A stretch of 64,000 nt of DNA. Origin: Paguma larvata. Taxonomy: Eukaryota; Chordata; Mammalia; Carnivora; Viverridae. Of the stretch, positions 1 to 12,319 are shown piece after piece. The stretch's first letter is position 1. Every line of letters begins with the position of its first letter. Below the pieces are notes generated by a model. The model ran no database searches. It had not been told where the DNA came from and was given only the letters and a program-made list of their open reading frames with translations. The translations under genes were made by a program, and so were the position numbers. The stretch lies in NCBI GenBank assembly GCA_030068075.1, contig CM057826.1:75365312-75429311 (forward strand). Direction: 5' to 3'.

Positions 1-618
1 GAGGCCCAGAAGCAGCATGTGGAGTCGTGCCCGGCTCGGGCGGGACTTGGGTTCACTTCATTTGCAAATGGGGGATATTCTGAAGGTCTCCTCCTAAACC
101 ACAGCTGAGACAGAGGGAGGGGCACAGAGACGGATGACTCAAAATACAGGGCTTGATAGATACGCGGATACAAACTTTATACACTTTTAGATGGTTTCTA
201 CTAACATCTTCTAAGTCTCTTCACTGTAGGGAACAGAGATGGTAAAAGACTATAACCCAGAGGATTTTAATGCACATAACAATAGGATGATGTAGCTTGT
301 GTGGAAAGTACAGCATAAAGAACCACTGAGGAAGGCCAGTTCATCACACGGAATGATCTTGCACACTAAGAGAGAAACCGTACAACTAATAATTTCTCCT
401 TCTTCTTCTTCCTCCCCCTTACAGATACTTGGAAATCCTTCTCCCTCCAGGAAATTTGCTGAACCTGTACGAGGCAAAGTTGAGTAGTTCCTGGGCCTAA
501 GACCTTCTAATCCAGTACAAACAGGAGCTAGGCAGGAAAAGAAAAGGACAAAGGAAGAACACGACCACCTGGAATTATAGCTGACTTCTCTTCTAAAAAT
601 GGTTTACTGTTTCAATCT

Positions 619-856
619 ACTAAAAAAAAAAAAGTTTATTTATTTTGAGACAGAGAACAAGCAGGGAGGGGGCACAGAGAGGGGGGAGGAGAGGGGAGGA
701 GAGAGAGGGGGGAGAGAGGAGGGGGAGAGACAGGATCCCAAGCAGGCTCCACACTGTCAGCGCAGAGCCCAATGTGGGGCTTGAATTCACAAACCGTGAG
801 ATCACAACTTGAACCCAAATCAAGAGTCAGATACCTAACTGACATCCAGGCACCCT
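619..856 (-). mobile_element. Can-SINE, antisense
   Basis: T-rich tail first, then a GA-rich tract, core and inverted tRNA-like head ending CCAGGCACCC. It is flanked by a 17-bp exact target-site duplication, GTTTACTGTTTCAATCT, at 602-618 and 857-873, so this is a clean and fairly recent insertion in RGMB intron 2. Confidence 0.93.
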
Positions 857-3800
857 GTTTACTGTTTCAATCTTGTCTCTATAAAAAATAAAGTCCGAGA
901 CGAGAAGATATGCTTTAATGAATTTTAAAGAGGAGACGGGACCCAGAAAAATGAATTTAACAACCAGTGACTCTGAGAGTCAAATTCTAGAAAGCTTTTG
1001 GTTATTAAAGACCAACAACCTTTCAAAAGTGGCAGCTAGGGTTCTAGACCCTTCTAGGGTGTACGGGAATAAGGAAATGCAGGTTCAAGAGAGGGACCAC
1101 GTTGACCATGGTGGGTGGAAAGGGAGACTGTGCCAAATACCAGAAGTAAAAACAGTGACTTGTGACAGTGACCGGGGGGAGGGGTATGCCCTGGGTACAG
1201 CGAGCTGCCCATCTCTCTGGCCATTCTTGACATCTGTGACAACCTGCTAAATAGGAACACATGAAACCAGCTTATGAATGTCGGCCACTGCTGTTCTAGA
1301 AAGAAACCCTGAGTGGCTACTTAAACACACAAGCCCCACAATTCTCCACCAACTGCTGACTTGCCAGGTGCTTACACCCAGAGACTGATATCACCTCTGC
1401 TTCTCCCTCACCAGCCCCACGGCAGGCCCCATAAAGCCTGGTGGTTCAAATGCAGCGCCAAGTTAATCACACACTTTATCAGAGAAAGGATTACACTGAG
1501 CAGGGAGCTGCAACTGCAAACTTCTTTCCCATCTGTTCCCCGATATGCCTCAATCACCTTTTTTTTAAGCATTTCGGCAAATGTCAGGACAAGGAGCAAT
1601 CCTAAATGGCAAGAATTGCCTGCATAACAGATAATCATAACAAAATAAAGAGCCATGTCAACCTTGAAAAGTTAGTTACAAGTACCTACAAGAAAGTTTC
1701 TGATCTCTGAAAGCAAAGGCTTCTATATTCTCAAAGAAAATGCCAGTGTCCCCTCTAACAATGCAACCAGCATGCAAGAACAGTGTCCATATACTCAAAA
1801 TACAATCCTGCATATGGGAGTATGAGGCATCTTCCTTAATCGATAAAAATAAGAATGATCATCACTGTGTAGCTCAGACTATCTCTGTAAAGATACTAAA
1901 AACATAATGGGGCGGGGGACAAAAACTCTGCTACAAAGAAAATGTACTAGGCCTGGGGACAGTCTTCAAAAGACAGTCTTCCCAACCTTGATCCGGAGAT
2001 ATGCTTAAAGTGACAGCTGAAAGCCTTTGCAATGCAGGCACATCTCCTTTTGATTTTCTAACCAACAAAGAATGACCCCGAACACTGGTTTATATGCCTA
2101 CGTACTGCTCTCAACAACAGCTCCATGCGAAGGGGCACCAGAAAGGAGGGGAGGGCCCAAACCATGCTCTAGGGCCCCACGAGTGAGTGTAATTTACCTC
2201 AAGGGAACACCTTGGGTTCCGGTTTGAAGCAGACAGAAAGCAAGAATCAACCAAACGATCTAAGTCTTCCTATATCTCTAGTATCATCAACCAGTGCAAG
2301 TTCTTAGGAATTTCCCAGAAAGTAGCTGGAATTTCAGAATTAGGGATAATCATAGACTTTAACAAATAGGTAACTGCTGGGCATGGCCTCTTCCTCCCAG
2401 GCCTTGGGTAGGTGCTAAGTGCTACTGCTGACAGGATTACCGGGGACTGGAAGCCCACGGAACATACAAGGCACCTCAGAGTGCTCACCCACCTGGCCAA
2501 GAGTCACCTGGCTCGGCCCAGATAAAGAACACACCCACCTTCTCTCACTAAAGGAGGAAGCATGGAAAATTCTGTAGCAGATCTATAAAGGCACGTGCTG
2601 TTATCCCCAATCTCCCCTCCTACTTATAATTTGGTTTTACAAAGACTGAAGGACAGGATGACAAAGCCAGAGTGATGCACAAAAGCAAAATTACATTAAA
2701 ATAAATGGAAAAATAGAGCAAAGGTACCCAAAGTACTTGTTTAGGTGTACAATAAATGTATTCCTGAAATTTTTTGGTAAAGGAATCATTTTAAGTGTAC
2801 CCAAGAGACGGGCAACTTTAATACATGCTACTAGGAATACATTTGTGAAGTACAGAATCTTTTCATCACATCTACTCCAACATCGCCTTCTGTAACCATG
2901 GCACACACAAGGCCTGAGTCCATTTAAACAGAAATACGTAGATACCCAGAGCGAAGTGAACAGGAGATGAAGGTGCTGGCAAAGAGAATGTGCAGGAGAC
3001 AGCACCGAAGGGGAGTCTCTCTAGATGATCGGGCTTATCTGTCCGAGGCCCAGAAGAGCTATGCACGTGTGCCCTCTTTGGATCCTAAGTAGTGTGGCCA
3101 CCTTTCCCCAAAACGAAAACTGCTCTTCTCTCCTATTAAGCTAGCTCTGCCAGTTCTAAGCCTGTCCCCCTCATCTCTCTTCTCCAAGGCCTGCAGGCCT
3201 GAAGCCACCGCTCACAGTCAAAGGTGGGGAAGACGGCCCAGAGCTAGTGTGGATCTCAGCCAAGGAATGTAGCTGTGCCAGACACCCTGCTAGCCCCTGG
3301 GTCGAGGTAAAAAAGCTAGCTCTGGCCTCCCCATTAGGAGCACACCTTCCTGGCAAGGTAGTGACCGCACAAGACTCCTCTGAAAAGAGGGAGACTGGCC
3401 TACAAAAAAGAGAGCCTAACAAAAAGAGCGGCCTGGAGGAGGCATACCTGTGCCCATCATGACCAACTGGAAAACCACGCTAAGTTTCCCAGGGACGGAG
3501 CAGAGAAAGTGGACAAGGGGGGGAGGAGGCCACATTGTTGAGGGCTGCAGGTCTAGCTGGCCTAAACTCATTGCCTGCTATGTGGACAAAGAAAAAGGCT
3601 TAGCTTATAAATGACCCCTTGAATACAGAAAACTTTACTTCCATTCCATTTAGATTTTTTTTCCCGCCCTACATTTTGTCTTTTTGTGAGGAGGGAAAGG
3701 TACTTAGGGGCAGGTAGAGATCACAAAGATTACCTAGTGTGGATCCTAGGTAGGATCCTATCAAGAAGCCAGGTTCCCAGGACTGAGGAATTATCTTTAG

Positions 3801-5825
3801 GCCCTCGCTGAGCATAACGCTGGGGTTCGGTGCTCTAGACACTTCAGAGCTGAAGACAGTGAAATGAATGAGTGCTTACACGACACAATTTCAGCAGCAC
3901 AGTTGGCCAGCCTCTACCACAGCACTGGTCAGCTTTTAAATCCAGGGACACTGAGCACATGCATCATTAAAAATGCTTGACCCCAAGGATGATACGCTAT
4001 CTCCAATGTGCAGTGCTACGTTATTAAGGAGCTGGTCTATGTACATGTTTGAGGTCTCAGCAAAGTGGAGACTCATGCAAAAAAAATCTTCTGAAAGATT
4101 TTTTAAGAAAAAAGTATTGCAGTAGACATCAGGGGGAAAAAATCAGATCTTTTTTGGAACTTATTTCCTACACGCTTTTTGCCTCAGAGCATTTTTATTT
4201 TTATTAACATCATTTTTTCATTGCTTAGAATTTTTAAAAGGTTTTATTTTGGCCCTGGGTAGGTAAAAGGAAATTGCGCTGCAAAATTTTAGGCCTTTCG
4301 TTGTGTTTCACCAGCACAAGACAGATCAGCATTGAGACAGGTCTTCAGCAGTAACCTTCCAGATGTTTTTGGGGACTTTGCAGAGAGTTGCAAGAAGTTA
4401 GCGTGAAAAAAAAAATCAAAAACAAAAACCCAACACAACTACCAGAGGTCGTGAAGCCTCGGAGGCGTCTACCGCTGAAAAGCACGGTCAGCAGACGTGG
4501 GGAACTGCTTTCCAACAGTGCACTTACAGACCATGCATCCTCACTGTCTGCTTGAACTTAAGTCAGAGGACAGGTTTTCTCCCACATCCCTTTTGGAATG
4601 GGTGAAACTTTTGATTGTTACGAAACTGAGGGAGAAAACAAAGTTGTACTTTTTATTTATTTGCTAAAAACTATGACGGATTCGATCACAACTGAAATGG
4701 AATGACCTAAAGTACTTCAGTGTCAACGGTTCCATTTAGGTAATATTAATACCCATAAGAAAATTGGTTGTCCCCAAATAATTCTACCATGATCAGTAAA
4801 AAGTATAGAATTTTGAAAGGCTAAATAACAAGTAGAAGTGACAAGGTGATTAGATGGAAGGCAGGGAAAATTAAATGTAGGGCTTGTGAAAAGAACCAAT
4901 ATTTTCCCATGCACGAAGCACTTACTAATCTTAAAAGTATTGTTGAAGGCCCTCTAAGCCCTCAATTATCTACAGGATCGATGATCACTCTCTCCGTTCC
5001 CAGTGGAACTTCTTTCTTGACTCTTCAGCCTCATGTTTTCCCAAAGACTATTCCCAGGTCTTATGCACTACGACTCTACAGCATTGATGGACTTTTGGCC
5101 ATCATTTGTGTAATAAGTTCATAATTGTATAACTGTCTACTGTAACTTATAGCTAATACATATTTTAATATACATACCGGAAAAATTATTTTCATACTTA
5201 TAAAAACCAGAGGAGGTAAAGTTTATTTGAGATGTAGGATTTGGAAAGGCAAGCCTGGGCTTTTATTGGGAGTGAAAGCGTAAACATTTTTCAGTCCCCC
5301 TAAAATGTCTGGACTAATGTAACAGACTTCTTTGTTCAGAGCAATGACTTTTAATCTTAGATTTGTGACACCCCTGGGTGTCTCCAGATATCTCTGGAGA
5401 TGTTGTAAAATTACCTCCACAAAATGCCAAGTAAAATAATTTAATTCACTTAAAAATATGCCACACGTGTTTGGAGGCAAGGGAGGGTATCCTGGAATCA
5501 AAAGAGCAGTCATAAATATTACAAAAGGTTGGTCCTTGTCAACTATGTTTTAGTCTAAACCAAGTGATGAACAAATAAAGGAAAATGAACAAGATGAGAC
5601 AGCCTGTATGTGTGATTTTGTAGTTGCGGGAGACAGGGAAGGAGCTGGTTACTTGGGACAGTCTTTTTTCTGGAAAACCTTTTTTGACCTCTATATTTAC
5701 TTACTAATGCCTGAATTAGCAGTGACTGCCAACTGGGAATCCAGTTCATAGCCCCTTCACCTAGTTGCACTGACAGTGGTGCCTTAAAGTTGGTTCAAAT
5801 GATCTCTACTTGGTATTAGCTTCTT

Positions 5826-5827
<2 letters not shown>

Positions 5828-5878
<51 letters not shown>
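5828..5878. repeat. (CA)n microsatellite in RGMB intron 2
   Basis: About 25 uninterrupted CA units. Likely length-polymorphic and able to form Z-DNA. Confidence 0.98.
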
Positions 5879-5881
<3 letters not shown>

Positions 5882-6558
5882 GAACACAGACAAGAGAAGT
5901 GAGGCAGGGTAAGCTTAACCTAATTTCGTCAGTTTTCCCCTCAGCTTAATTAAATTGTTATCCTGAGATTACACGGGGATTATATATCACTGCTCCACAA
6001 TAGCCAATTCTAAAATTCCTTGGTCACGACAACATTAATAACTAAAACACAATTGTGGCTTTGCCACTGGGAAGCTGGCTTATAGCCATTATTTTACTAT
6101 GGCTTCCAAATTTCCAATAAAGTATGTTTCCTGATGGGCTACTGCCCCAGGCTTCACAGCTTTCTTTACTTGGAACACCCACTTTGGTCATCCGATAAAT
6201 TGGAAAGTGGATTTTTTCAACAAGAGTCACACTCAAAAAAGAGTTCACAGAAAAAAAAAGTATACATTTTCCCATTAAACAGGCCTGTCTTTTCCGTAGA
6301 GAACTCAACTTTGGTGTTGTTTTGTTTTTTTTTTTCCTATCACTGTTTGGTGTTAAACTTAGACCCACATTTTACATAAGCCCTAGAATTCCAGTGAGAA
6401 ATTCTTTGCTAAATGATTTTCATTTAATCCTTCATTCACCCTATTAATTGCATGCCCAGAACAAGAAACAGTTCCTTTTAAACTTGGTCTTTTGTATCAT
6501 ACTTCAAAAACGGTCTGAAAAATCAAACATCTGCGAGTTATAAGAAGGAAAAAAGTAT

Positions 6559-6567
6559 ACTTGCCTT
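6559..6567 (-). other. RGMB: RGMB intron 2 splice donor of the rare GC type
   Basis: On the minus strand the exon ends AATAAG and the intron begins GCAAGT. The known protein continues from ...ATATNK directly into an ITIIF-type sequence, so the junction must follow AAG and the donor dinucleotide is GC, not GT. The remaining donor positions match the U1 consensus perfectly (AAG, then GCAAGT), as is usual for functional GC-AG introns. The next GT, four bases into the intron, would shift the frame. Confidence 0.8.
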
Positions 6568-7073
6568 ATTTGTAGCAGTAGCACTGGATCCAGGGACCAC
6601 GGGCACATTCGTCACTTGAACTGAAAGATAATTATTATCTATGAGTGGCCAGGCTCCTTCCACTTTGCACGTCTGAAAGTGATCCTTGAAAGTTCTAAGG
6701 TGAGGATCTCCGAACAAGCCACAAAAAAGGTAACTGGGAGGGTTCAGGTCCCCTCCCCTGTGTTCTCTGGCTCCTGCGTGGCTGTGATAGTTACAAGGGT
6801 CATGGGTCACTTCGGGGTTGGTAGAGGATGTGGGTCCATCCTTAGAACAGTTCCTCTGGCTCATGAGGTCACTGATGCCCAACACAGCAGAATGGTACAC
6901 CAGGTTACCACGGCAGGCTTTTGAAGTTCGCTGGGTGCAGCCAGCATAGGCACGCAGAGCCTTGCAAAACTCAGAGTCAAAGCCGTCAATGGCAGAGTTC
7001 AGGTGTGAAGTCAGGGACACAAAGTCTGTGGTACATTTCTGGATTCGACATTGGGCCGGCTGTTGGCAGTCAC
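6565..7073 (-). CDS. RGMB: RGMB coding exon 2 (RGM N-terminal domain, GDPH site)
   Basis: This exon covers residues 50-219 of RGMB. It starts after a pyrimidine-rich CTCATAG acceptor (AG at 7075-7074), completes the split Gly codon and reads [17 protein letters not shown]. The cysteine-rich RGM N-terminal domain follows, with landmarks [31 protein letters not shown] and one N-glycosylation sequon, NCS, at about residue 124. The partial von Willebrand D-like region then begins with [10 protein letters not shown]; the Asp-Pro bond in GDPH (about residues 171-174) is the known autoproteolysis site of the family. The exon ends GSSATATNK, in phase 0. No stop or frameshift is present. The family N-domain binds BMP2/4 and the C-domain binds neogenin. 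The rest of the C-domain and the GPI signal are encoded by an exon outside the window. Residues 155-158 are R-G-G-D, so there is no RGD tripeptide at this place. Confidence 0.98.
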
Positions 7074-10000
7074 CTATGAGAAAAAAGATAAGACCAAACG
7101 TTTTTTAAATGCTTCATAACTTCCTGAGCTACATGAGAAAATGACACTGTCCTCTGGGAACTGTTTGTTCTATTTCATATACTCCTATTTTAAGAAAGCC
7201 TTCAGCACTAGGGTTGCGTTGTGCTTCTGTTTCCCTCACAAACTAAGCCACTGGGAGAAAAACTGCATGCAATCAGTTACCTTAAAACTTTAAATCATGG
7301 AGCACTATGAGGAAACATGAGTCTAAGCCCAGTATTCTTACGTTAAAATTAAATGGAATATTTTATCAACTTTGCTACTGTTTACAGATTATGAAAGGCT
7401 TCCTTTGCTCTAAGGCCAAGTTGGAGATGTGAACTTTGTTTTGATTTTGCTAAGTGTTTAACTCATTTGCTTTGGAAAGCACAAAACCATGATTAAGCTT
7501 CCACATCTTAGGTAGGGACCCCCTAAATTATAGCCTTAGTTTTAATCCCTATACCTGATTCTAGTACGGCTATAAGGTAAGAATATCAAGAAAAAAAATC
7601 CAGATACTAAGTCATTTTGCATTTCCTTAGGGATGTTTATTGGCAAACTGTACATAGACCTACAATCTCCTGGATGCTACAAAGTACAAATGTTCTCTTA
7701 AAAAAATAAAGTGGATCATTTAACCAAGCTGCGTATTTACTTCTTCCTTAAAACCCATCACACTGGATCTCAGACCCCAAGCAGCTCATGAGGAAGAGTA
7801 CAATGAATTAGAAAGGACACCACACTGAAATCATGCTGCGCAGGTGGATGATTGCACCGACTATGTTTTATCAGAACCAGGGAAACAGAACACATGGAAT
7901 TCTTAGAACTTATATAAATGACTTTTTTCCTTAAGTCGACAGTTCCAATACACCTGACGATTTAGCAAAGCTAAAATGAAGTAATGAGAAACCACTTACT
8001 ACTGCCCTACTATTTAAAAGTCAACTTTTGAGATGCCTGGGTGGCTCGGTCGGTTAAGGGTCCGACTTTGGCTCAGGTCATGATCTCGCAGTCTGCGGGT
8101 TCAAGCCCCACATTGGGCTCTGTGCTGGCAGCTCAGAGTCTGGTTCAGATTCTGTGTCTCCCTCTCTCTCTCTGTCCCTCCCCTACTCATGATCTGTTTC
8201 TCTGTCTCAAAATAAGTAAACATTAAAAAATTTTTTTTAATAAAAAAGTAAAAAATTCATAAAAGTCCATTTTGAAATGGTGTTTTGCCACTAGCTTCTC
8301 ATATGAAAAAAATAAAAACCTCTCAAAGCATAAAAAGATACAAGAATTGACAATACTAGGTCAGTCGTATGGGCCAATCAGTTTAATATTCTGGTTGTTA
8401 AAGTGGGAACTCTAAAAATACTGAAAAGGAAGATACTTTTCTTAATCATCCACCTCAAGTTTTATAGAAACTAACTGTATGACATATTTTGAGTTACTTC
8501 CACGTTCTTTATACATCTTTACATTGGAGGAAGTTTCAATCCTTTCAAGTCTTAGGTTCCTCAGCTGAGAAATGACGAGACTGTTCAAAATGAACTTTGT
8601 GATCTTTTCCATACATAAAATATTTTATAATTCATATTCTAGGTGAGGGAAAAAAAGAGTATTATTAAATATATAATTATTTTAAGATGCTGACACAAAC
8701 TTCAGGATACTATCATCTGACGAAGACTTAAAACTAACCCTAATAATGTTTCAGAAACATATTTTAATCTTTTCAGTATTAAAACACTATTATGCCTGAA
8801 TGAAATCACCTGTAATCTCTGTTTCTGGGTTGAATTCAACAGAAGAGACTATGAGAGGAGAAACTCTCAAGCTGCCTCCCTACCACTTTTAAATTTCAAA
8901 GACCAAGAAGGAAATGTAGTCTAGATTGGGTATTTACTTTAACCTGAGTCGAAAAAAATTTTTTTCAATTTTTTGGAGCGATGGGCTTACAGCTAGCACT
9001 AAATCATACTTAAAAAAAAAATCACGAGCACACCTTCCTGTGTTTGGGTTATTTCATGTTTACTCCTCTCTCCAAAGTAGATCAAGTCATTTTCAACTGT
9101 TTTTCCTCAAAAAAACCCACTCAACCTCAAAGGCACTGAAAGCCATTTTACAGTTGGGAAAATCGAGACAAAGGGTTACTACGGGCCTTGTCCTGGCGCA
9201 ACACAAATGGGCAGAGCAAAGTCCAGGCCGCAACGCCTTTCCGCAAATCCCGTTTTCCTTCCTCACATCACATCTCCTCCACATTCCTGACTCTCACGAC
9301 AGTAGTTGATGGCTTAAAAAAGACTTAAGCAACCACCGGATCAATTACGTTTTTCTTTTTAAATCAGTCATAGCAAGCAGAAAGCAAGGAAATGAAAACT
9401 GGGCCAAGATCACTCAGTAATGAACAGCTCCTAGACTACAATTTAAATGACAGCACAAGAACTTTCCGCTAAACTTCCAGTGCCTATTTGTTCTTTTTAT
9501 GGTCTATAAAATCTATCCGAGCATACATTTACTTCTAATTATTTCAAATAGTCATAAAATATCCAAAGTAAGAAGAGCATGAAATGCAGATCCAACTGTT
9601 CAGAAAAGAATTCAGATTCCCACCTCCTTTTTCCTTCCTCCCCCACGCCCCCCACCCCCTCCCTTTTTTATAGCAGGCAGGTGCGGATTCTTTAGAGAAA
9701 CTCCTTGGGTTCTTTTGTTTGGACGAGGTTTCTAACAGCCTTTTCAAACAGAGATGATGGCAAAGAGGAGGGCTAACTAGAGAGTGCACCTAGGTCAGCA
9801 GTTTCAGCCCCACTGCGGGCTCCTGTATAATGACTAATTTGCAGCATACACCCAGAAATATCCAGGCTTCATGAATTTATAATGACAGTGCACACTTTGC
9901 CTGTTACGGGCGGTAAAGTAAGCCTCCTGTCAAAATGCCAAGACAATGCAGAGCAGAAACAATCTCAAGGATGCAGCCAACAAGCCCATGAAGTGTATGA

Positions 10001-12161
10001 GTAAGCAAGTAACTCCCATATATCGGATCTCCATTCAGGAATGGTAGAGGTTTGCTTCCAGTGGGGGGAGGCGGCAAAGTATAAAAGTTCTCTTTTCATT
10101 TCCTAAGGGTAGAAATCAAAACCCGCAGCTACAGATCTCTCCATTTTTGGAGTCAGGTCATCTATGATTGGCCTGACGCTATTTTCATTCCAGTTCGTTA
10201 ATGATACAAAGACTTCACCATTCAAGACCATTTCCTTGATGCCAGGACTGCATGTGTGAATTTGCAAAACAATCACCAGTTTATAACAAAAGAAATAAGA
10301 TATGCTGAAGCTGAATTAAGTAAAATGCAGGGACATATGGGGTGCTGTGGCAAATTATATGGATCCAGGCATAAAACATATGGTAGCCCATCTGCAAAGA
10401 GCACTCGGCTAGGCTCCCTTCTCTGAGAAACAATCCCTGCATGATCAATAGCAAAACTCTTCAAAGCCATCTTTCAAAAGGAGCCTTTTCTTCCATAACC
10501 AAATTAATCACCCGATCCCAACAAGTTTTCCATAGGTACCCCTCACCACACAAACTCTAGGTAGAATTAACAGTGACTTTAGTGAGGGCACATTAAGACA
10601 CTGAGTGGAGTTTCACATTCCTAGTCCTCGAAATAAGGCACCTTAATTTTCTAAAACATTAAAACAACTTCTTTGGTCTTTCACTATTAGCCAGAAAAGA
10701 AATCTTCAAGGACCACATTCCCATCATGTAATAGAACTCTCTGGCAACTAAGGGAAACAATATTCCAAGCAGTCAAGAGGGACACACAGTCCTACCTAGT
10801 ACTTCAATTTCCAGATTAAGAAACCTACACTTTAACATTATGAACATATATTCTTCACACAAAACACTTGTGAATGTAACTTTGACACATCATGAAAATT
10901 TTCTTGGAACCATCGGCGGACTGACATTATTTTCTAAGGTTCTAAAGTTAGTCATTTAAAGCCTTAATCATTGTAAAACTTACTATTATACTCTGTTTCC
11001 CCAAGCTGAGTGTTAAAACGCAGCTGTTCCATCACAATGCAAAGTTACAAAAAGTAAATTAGGTCTCCTCAAACGCCACATTTTTTCCCCCAGTACTTCA
11101 AAGACCTCCCAGATTTTTAGCAAGGCTAGTATGACTTAATAAATAAATACTACTCCACACAGTTGGGTGGCATTACATTCAAGATTCTCCAGACCCCAGC
11201 GTTGAGACTGCTGCTGTCATAAAACACAGGTCAAAAAGATCTCAAAGGAAAACTTCTCTAATGGTCTAGTTCTCAAATTAAGAGAATTTAGCTTTCAATT
11301 TGGCTCCCCCCCCCCGCCCCAGCCAGATATACAAATGACATATAACACTGTATTAGCGAAACTTATTTCACAAGAAAAATAAGTATCACCTGCTAGAAGG
11401 CTCATCTGCAGGCCTACTTGGCTAAGAACACTCCGCTCCCATAGAGAAGGCGCCGACCTCCAGAAAGCAGGGAGATGTGTCAACCCCTCCGGGACCCGAA
11501 AACACGCGACTAGCCACAAAGCACCAGTTTTTCCAGAGGTTGAAAGCTGAATTAAAAGCAGTTTTGGCAAATACGAAGAAATCCCTGCTTAAAGACATTT
11601 AAGTTACTTCGAGGTTAACCCCCAACCCCAGGTTTTCAAATTCCGGTGAAAATCTTTACATCTGGTGCTATTTCTTCCCCTCGTCGCCACCCCCGACTCC
11701 AGAGAAGGAGCACAAGGCTCCTTGTCTCGCCTCGAAGGGGGCGGCGGCGGCGGAAACCTGATCCCAGCCTGACTTTCAGTAAACACCAATGCAGCGAGCA
11801 ATAAAGCATCCGGAACGTTTGTCTCCGGGGCGCAGCCCCAGCCGCCCCCGCCCTCTAAATCTTTGATAAGCGACTGTTGGGAAGCTTTATCAACGGTCCG
11901 AGCCGAAGGCGGGGAAACGGGAGAGAGGGAGGGGAAGAGGCCTTTCCTTTGCGCCCTGGGCGCGCCGCACGACCAAGCGGGTGCGTTCCTGCCGCTGCAC
12001 CGTGAGCTCGGCAGAGGTGCAGGGCGGGAGCCCATGAGGCCTCTCCCGTCTCACTACGCCACGCCGCCCTTTTGCCCCAACGTGTGCCTTCTGGAGCGGA
12101 GGTTTTGGGGAACAAAGCACTCGTCCCTGCGGCTGGCTCCCCTCGCGCGCGCGCCCCATAC
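7074..12161 (-). other. RGMB: RGMB intron 1
   Basis: A 5.1 kb phase-1 intron with a GTATGG donor and a TTTTTTCTCATAG acceptor. It holds one Can-SINE (8029-8255), a poorly preserved MIR-like stretch near 8540-8620 and otherwise mostly unique sequence. Its first 0.5 kb (about 11690-12161) belongs to the exon 1 CpG island. No further exon or RNA gene was recognised in it. Confidence 0.85.
8029..8255 (+). mobile_element. Can-SINE, sense, in RGMB intron 1
   Basis: Head TGCCTGGGTGGCTCGGTCGG, core with TCAGGTCATGATCTC, CT-rich stretch and A-rich tail. Imperfect duplications AAAAGTCAACTTTTGA and AAAAGTCCATTTTGA flank it. Confidence 0.9.
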
Positions 12162-12309
12162 CTGCGTGGAGCAGCCCGAGGCTGAGCAGCAGCAGCAGCA
12201 ACAACGCCAGGGGCGGAGGGCAAAGCTGGGGGCGGTGGCGCTGCTCAGCCCCGGCGGCAGCGGCGGAGGCGGCGGCAGCGGCGCAGGAAGGTGCTGCTCT
12301 CAAGCCCAT
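12162..12309 (-). CDS. RGMB: RGMB coding exon 1 (start codon, signal peptide)
   Basis: This is the first coding exon of repulsive guidance molecule B, a GPI-anchored BMP co-receptor and neogenin ligand. Read on the minus strand from ATG at 12309, it encodes 49 residues plus the first base of a Gly codon. It opens MGLRAAPS, continues with an Ala-rich run, then CPPPLA, a run of Leu and SLGLLHA, which is the hydrophobic core of the signal peptide. The exon ends CACGCAG before a GTATGG donor at 12161-12160, in phase 1, which fits exon 2 exactly. The start context is GGCATGG, with G at -3 and +4. The human 437-residue form as I recall it has 45 codons here, so the Ala-rich part is about four residues longer. 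The Leu run is encoded by CTG/TTG repeats. Identification rests on the conserved N-terminus and the exact splice fit with the unmistakable exon 2. Confidence 0.95.
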
Positions 12310-12319
12310 GCCCGTCCAT
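12245..12319 (-). other. Overlapping upstream ORF across the RGMB start codon
   Basis: An ATG at 12319-12317, ten bases upstream of the RGMB ATG and in another frame, opens a 24-codon uORF. It reads MDGHGLESSTFLRRC, then Arg/Cys-rich codons, and stops at TGA 12247-12245, inside coding exon 1. Its context is TGCATGG (T at -3, G at +4), weaker than the RGMB start (GGCATGG). Leaky scanning would therefore be needed to reach the main start. A role in translational control is inferred. Confidence 0.5.

Larger units (their letters stand above)
1..6564 (-). other. RGMB: RGMB intron 2, 5' part (runs off the left edge)
   Basis: From the GC donor at 6564 to the left edge I see no further RGMB coding sequence on the minus strand, so the intron is longer than 6.5 kb. 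Contents: one Can-SINE (619-856), a CA microsatellite (5828-5878) and otherwise unique-looking DNA. Nothing in 874-5800 stood out as a gene or recent mobile element. Confidence 0.75.

Noticed and set aside
1..6564. Search for the last RGMB coding exon
   Set aside because: No minus-strand frame carries the expected C-terminal domain or GPI signal, so the exon is taken to lie outside the window.
8029..8110. tRNA-like heads of SINEs (A and B box-like motifs, here and in about twenty other places)
   Set aside because: They are tRNA-derived SINE heads without intact tRNA folding, not tRNA genes.
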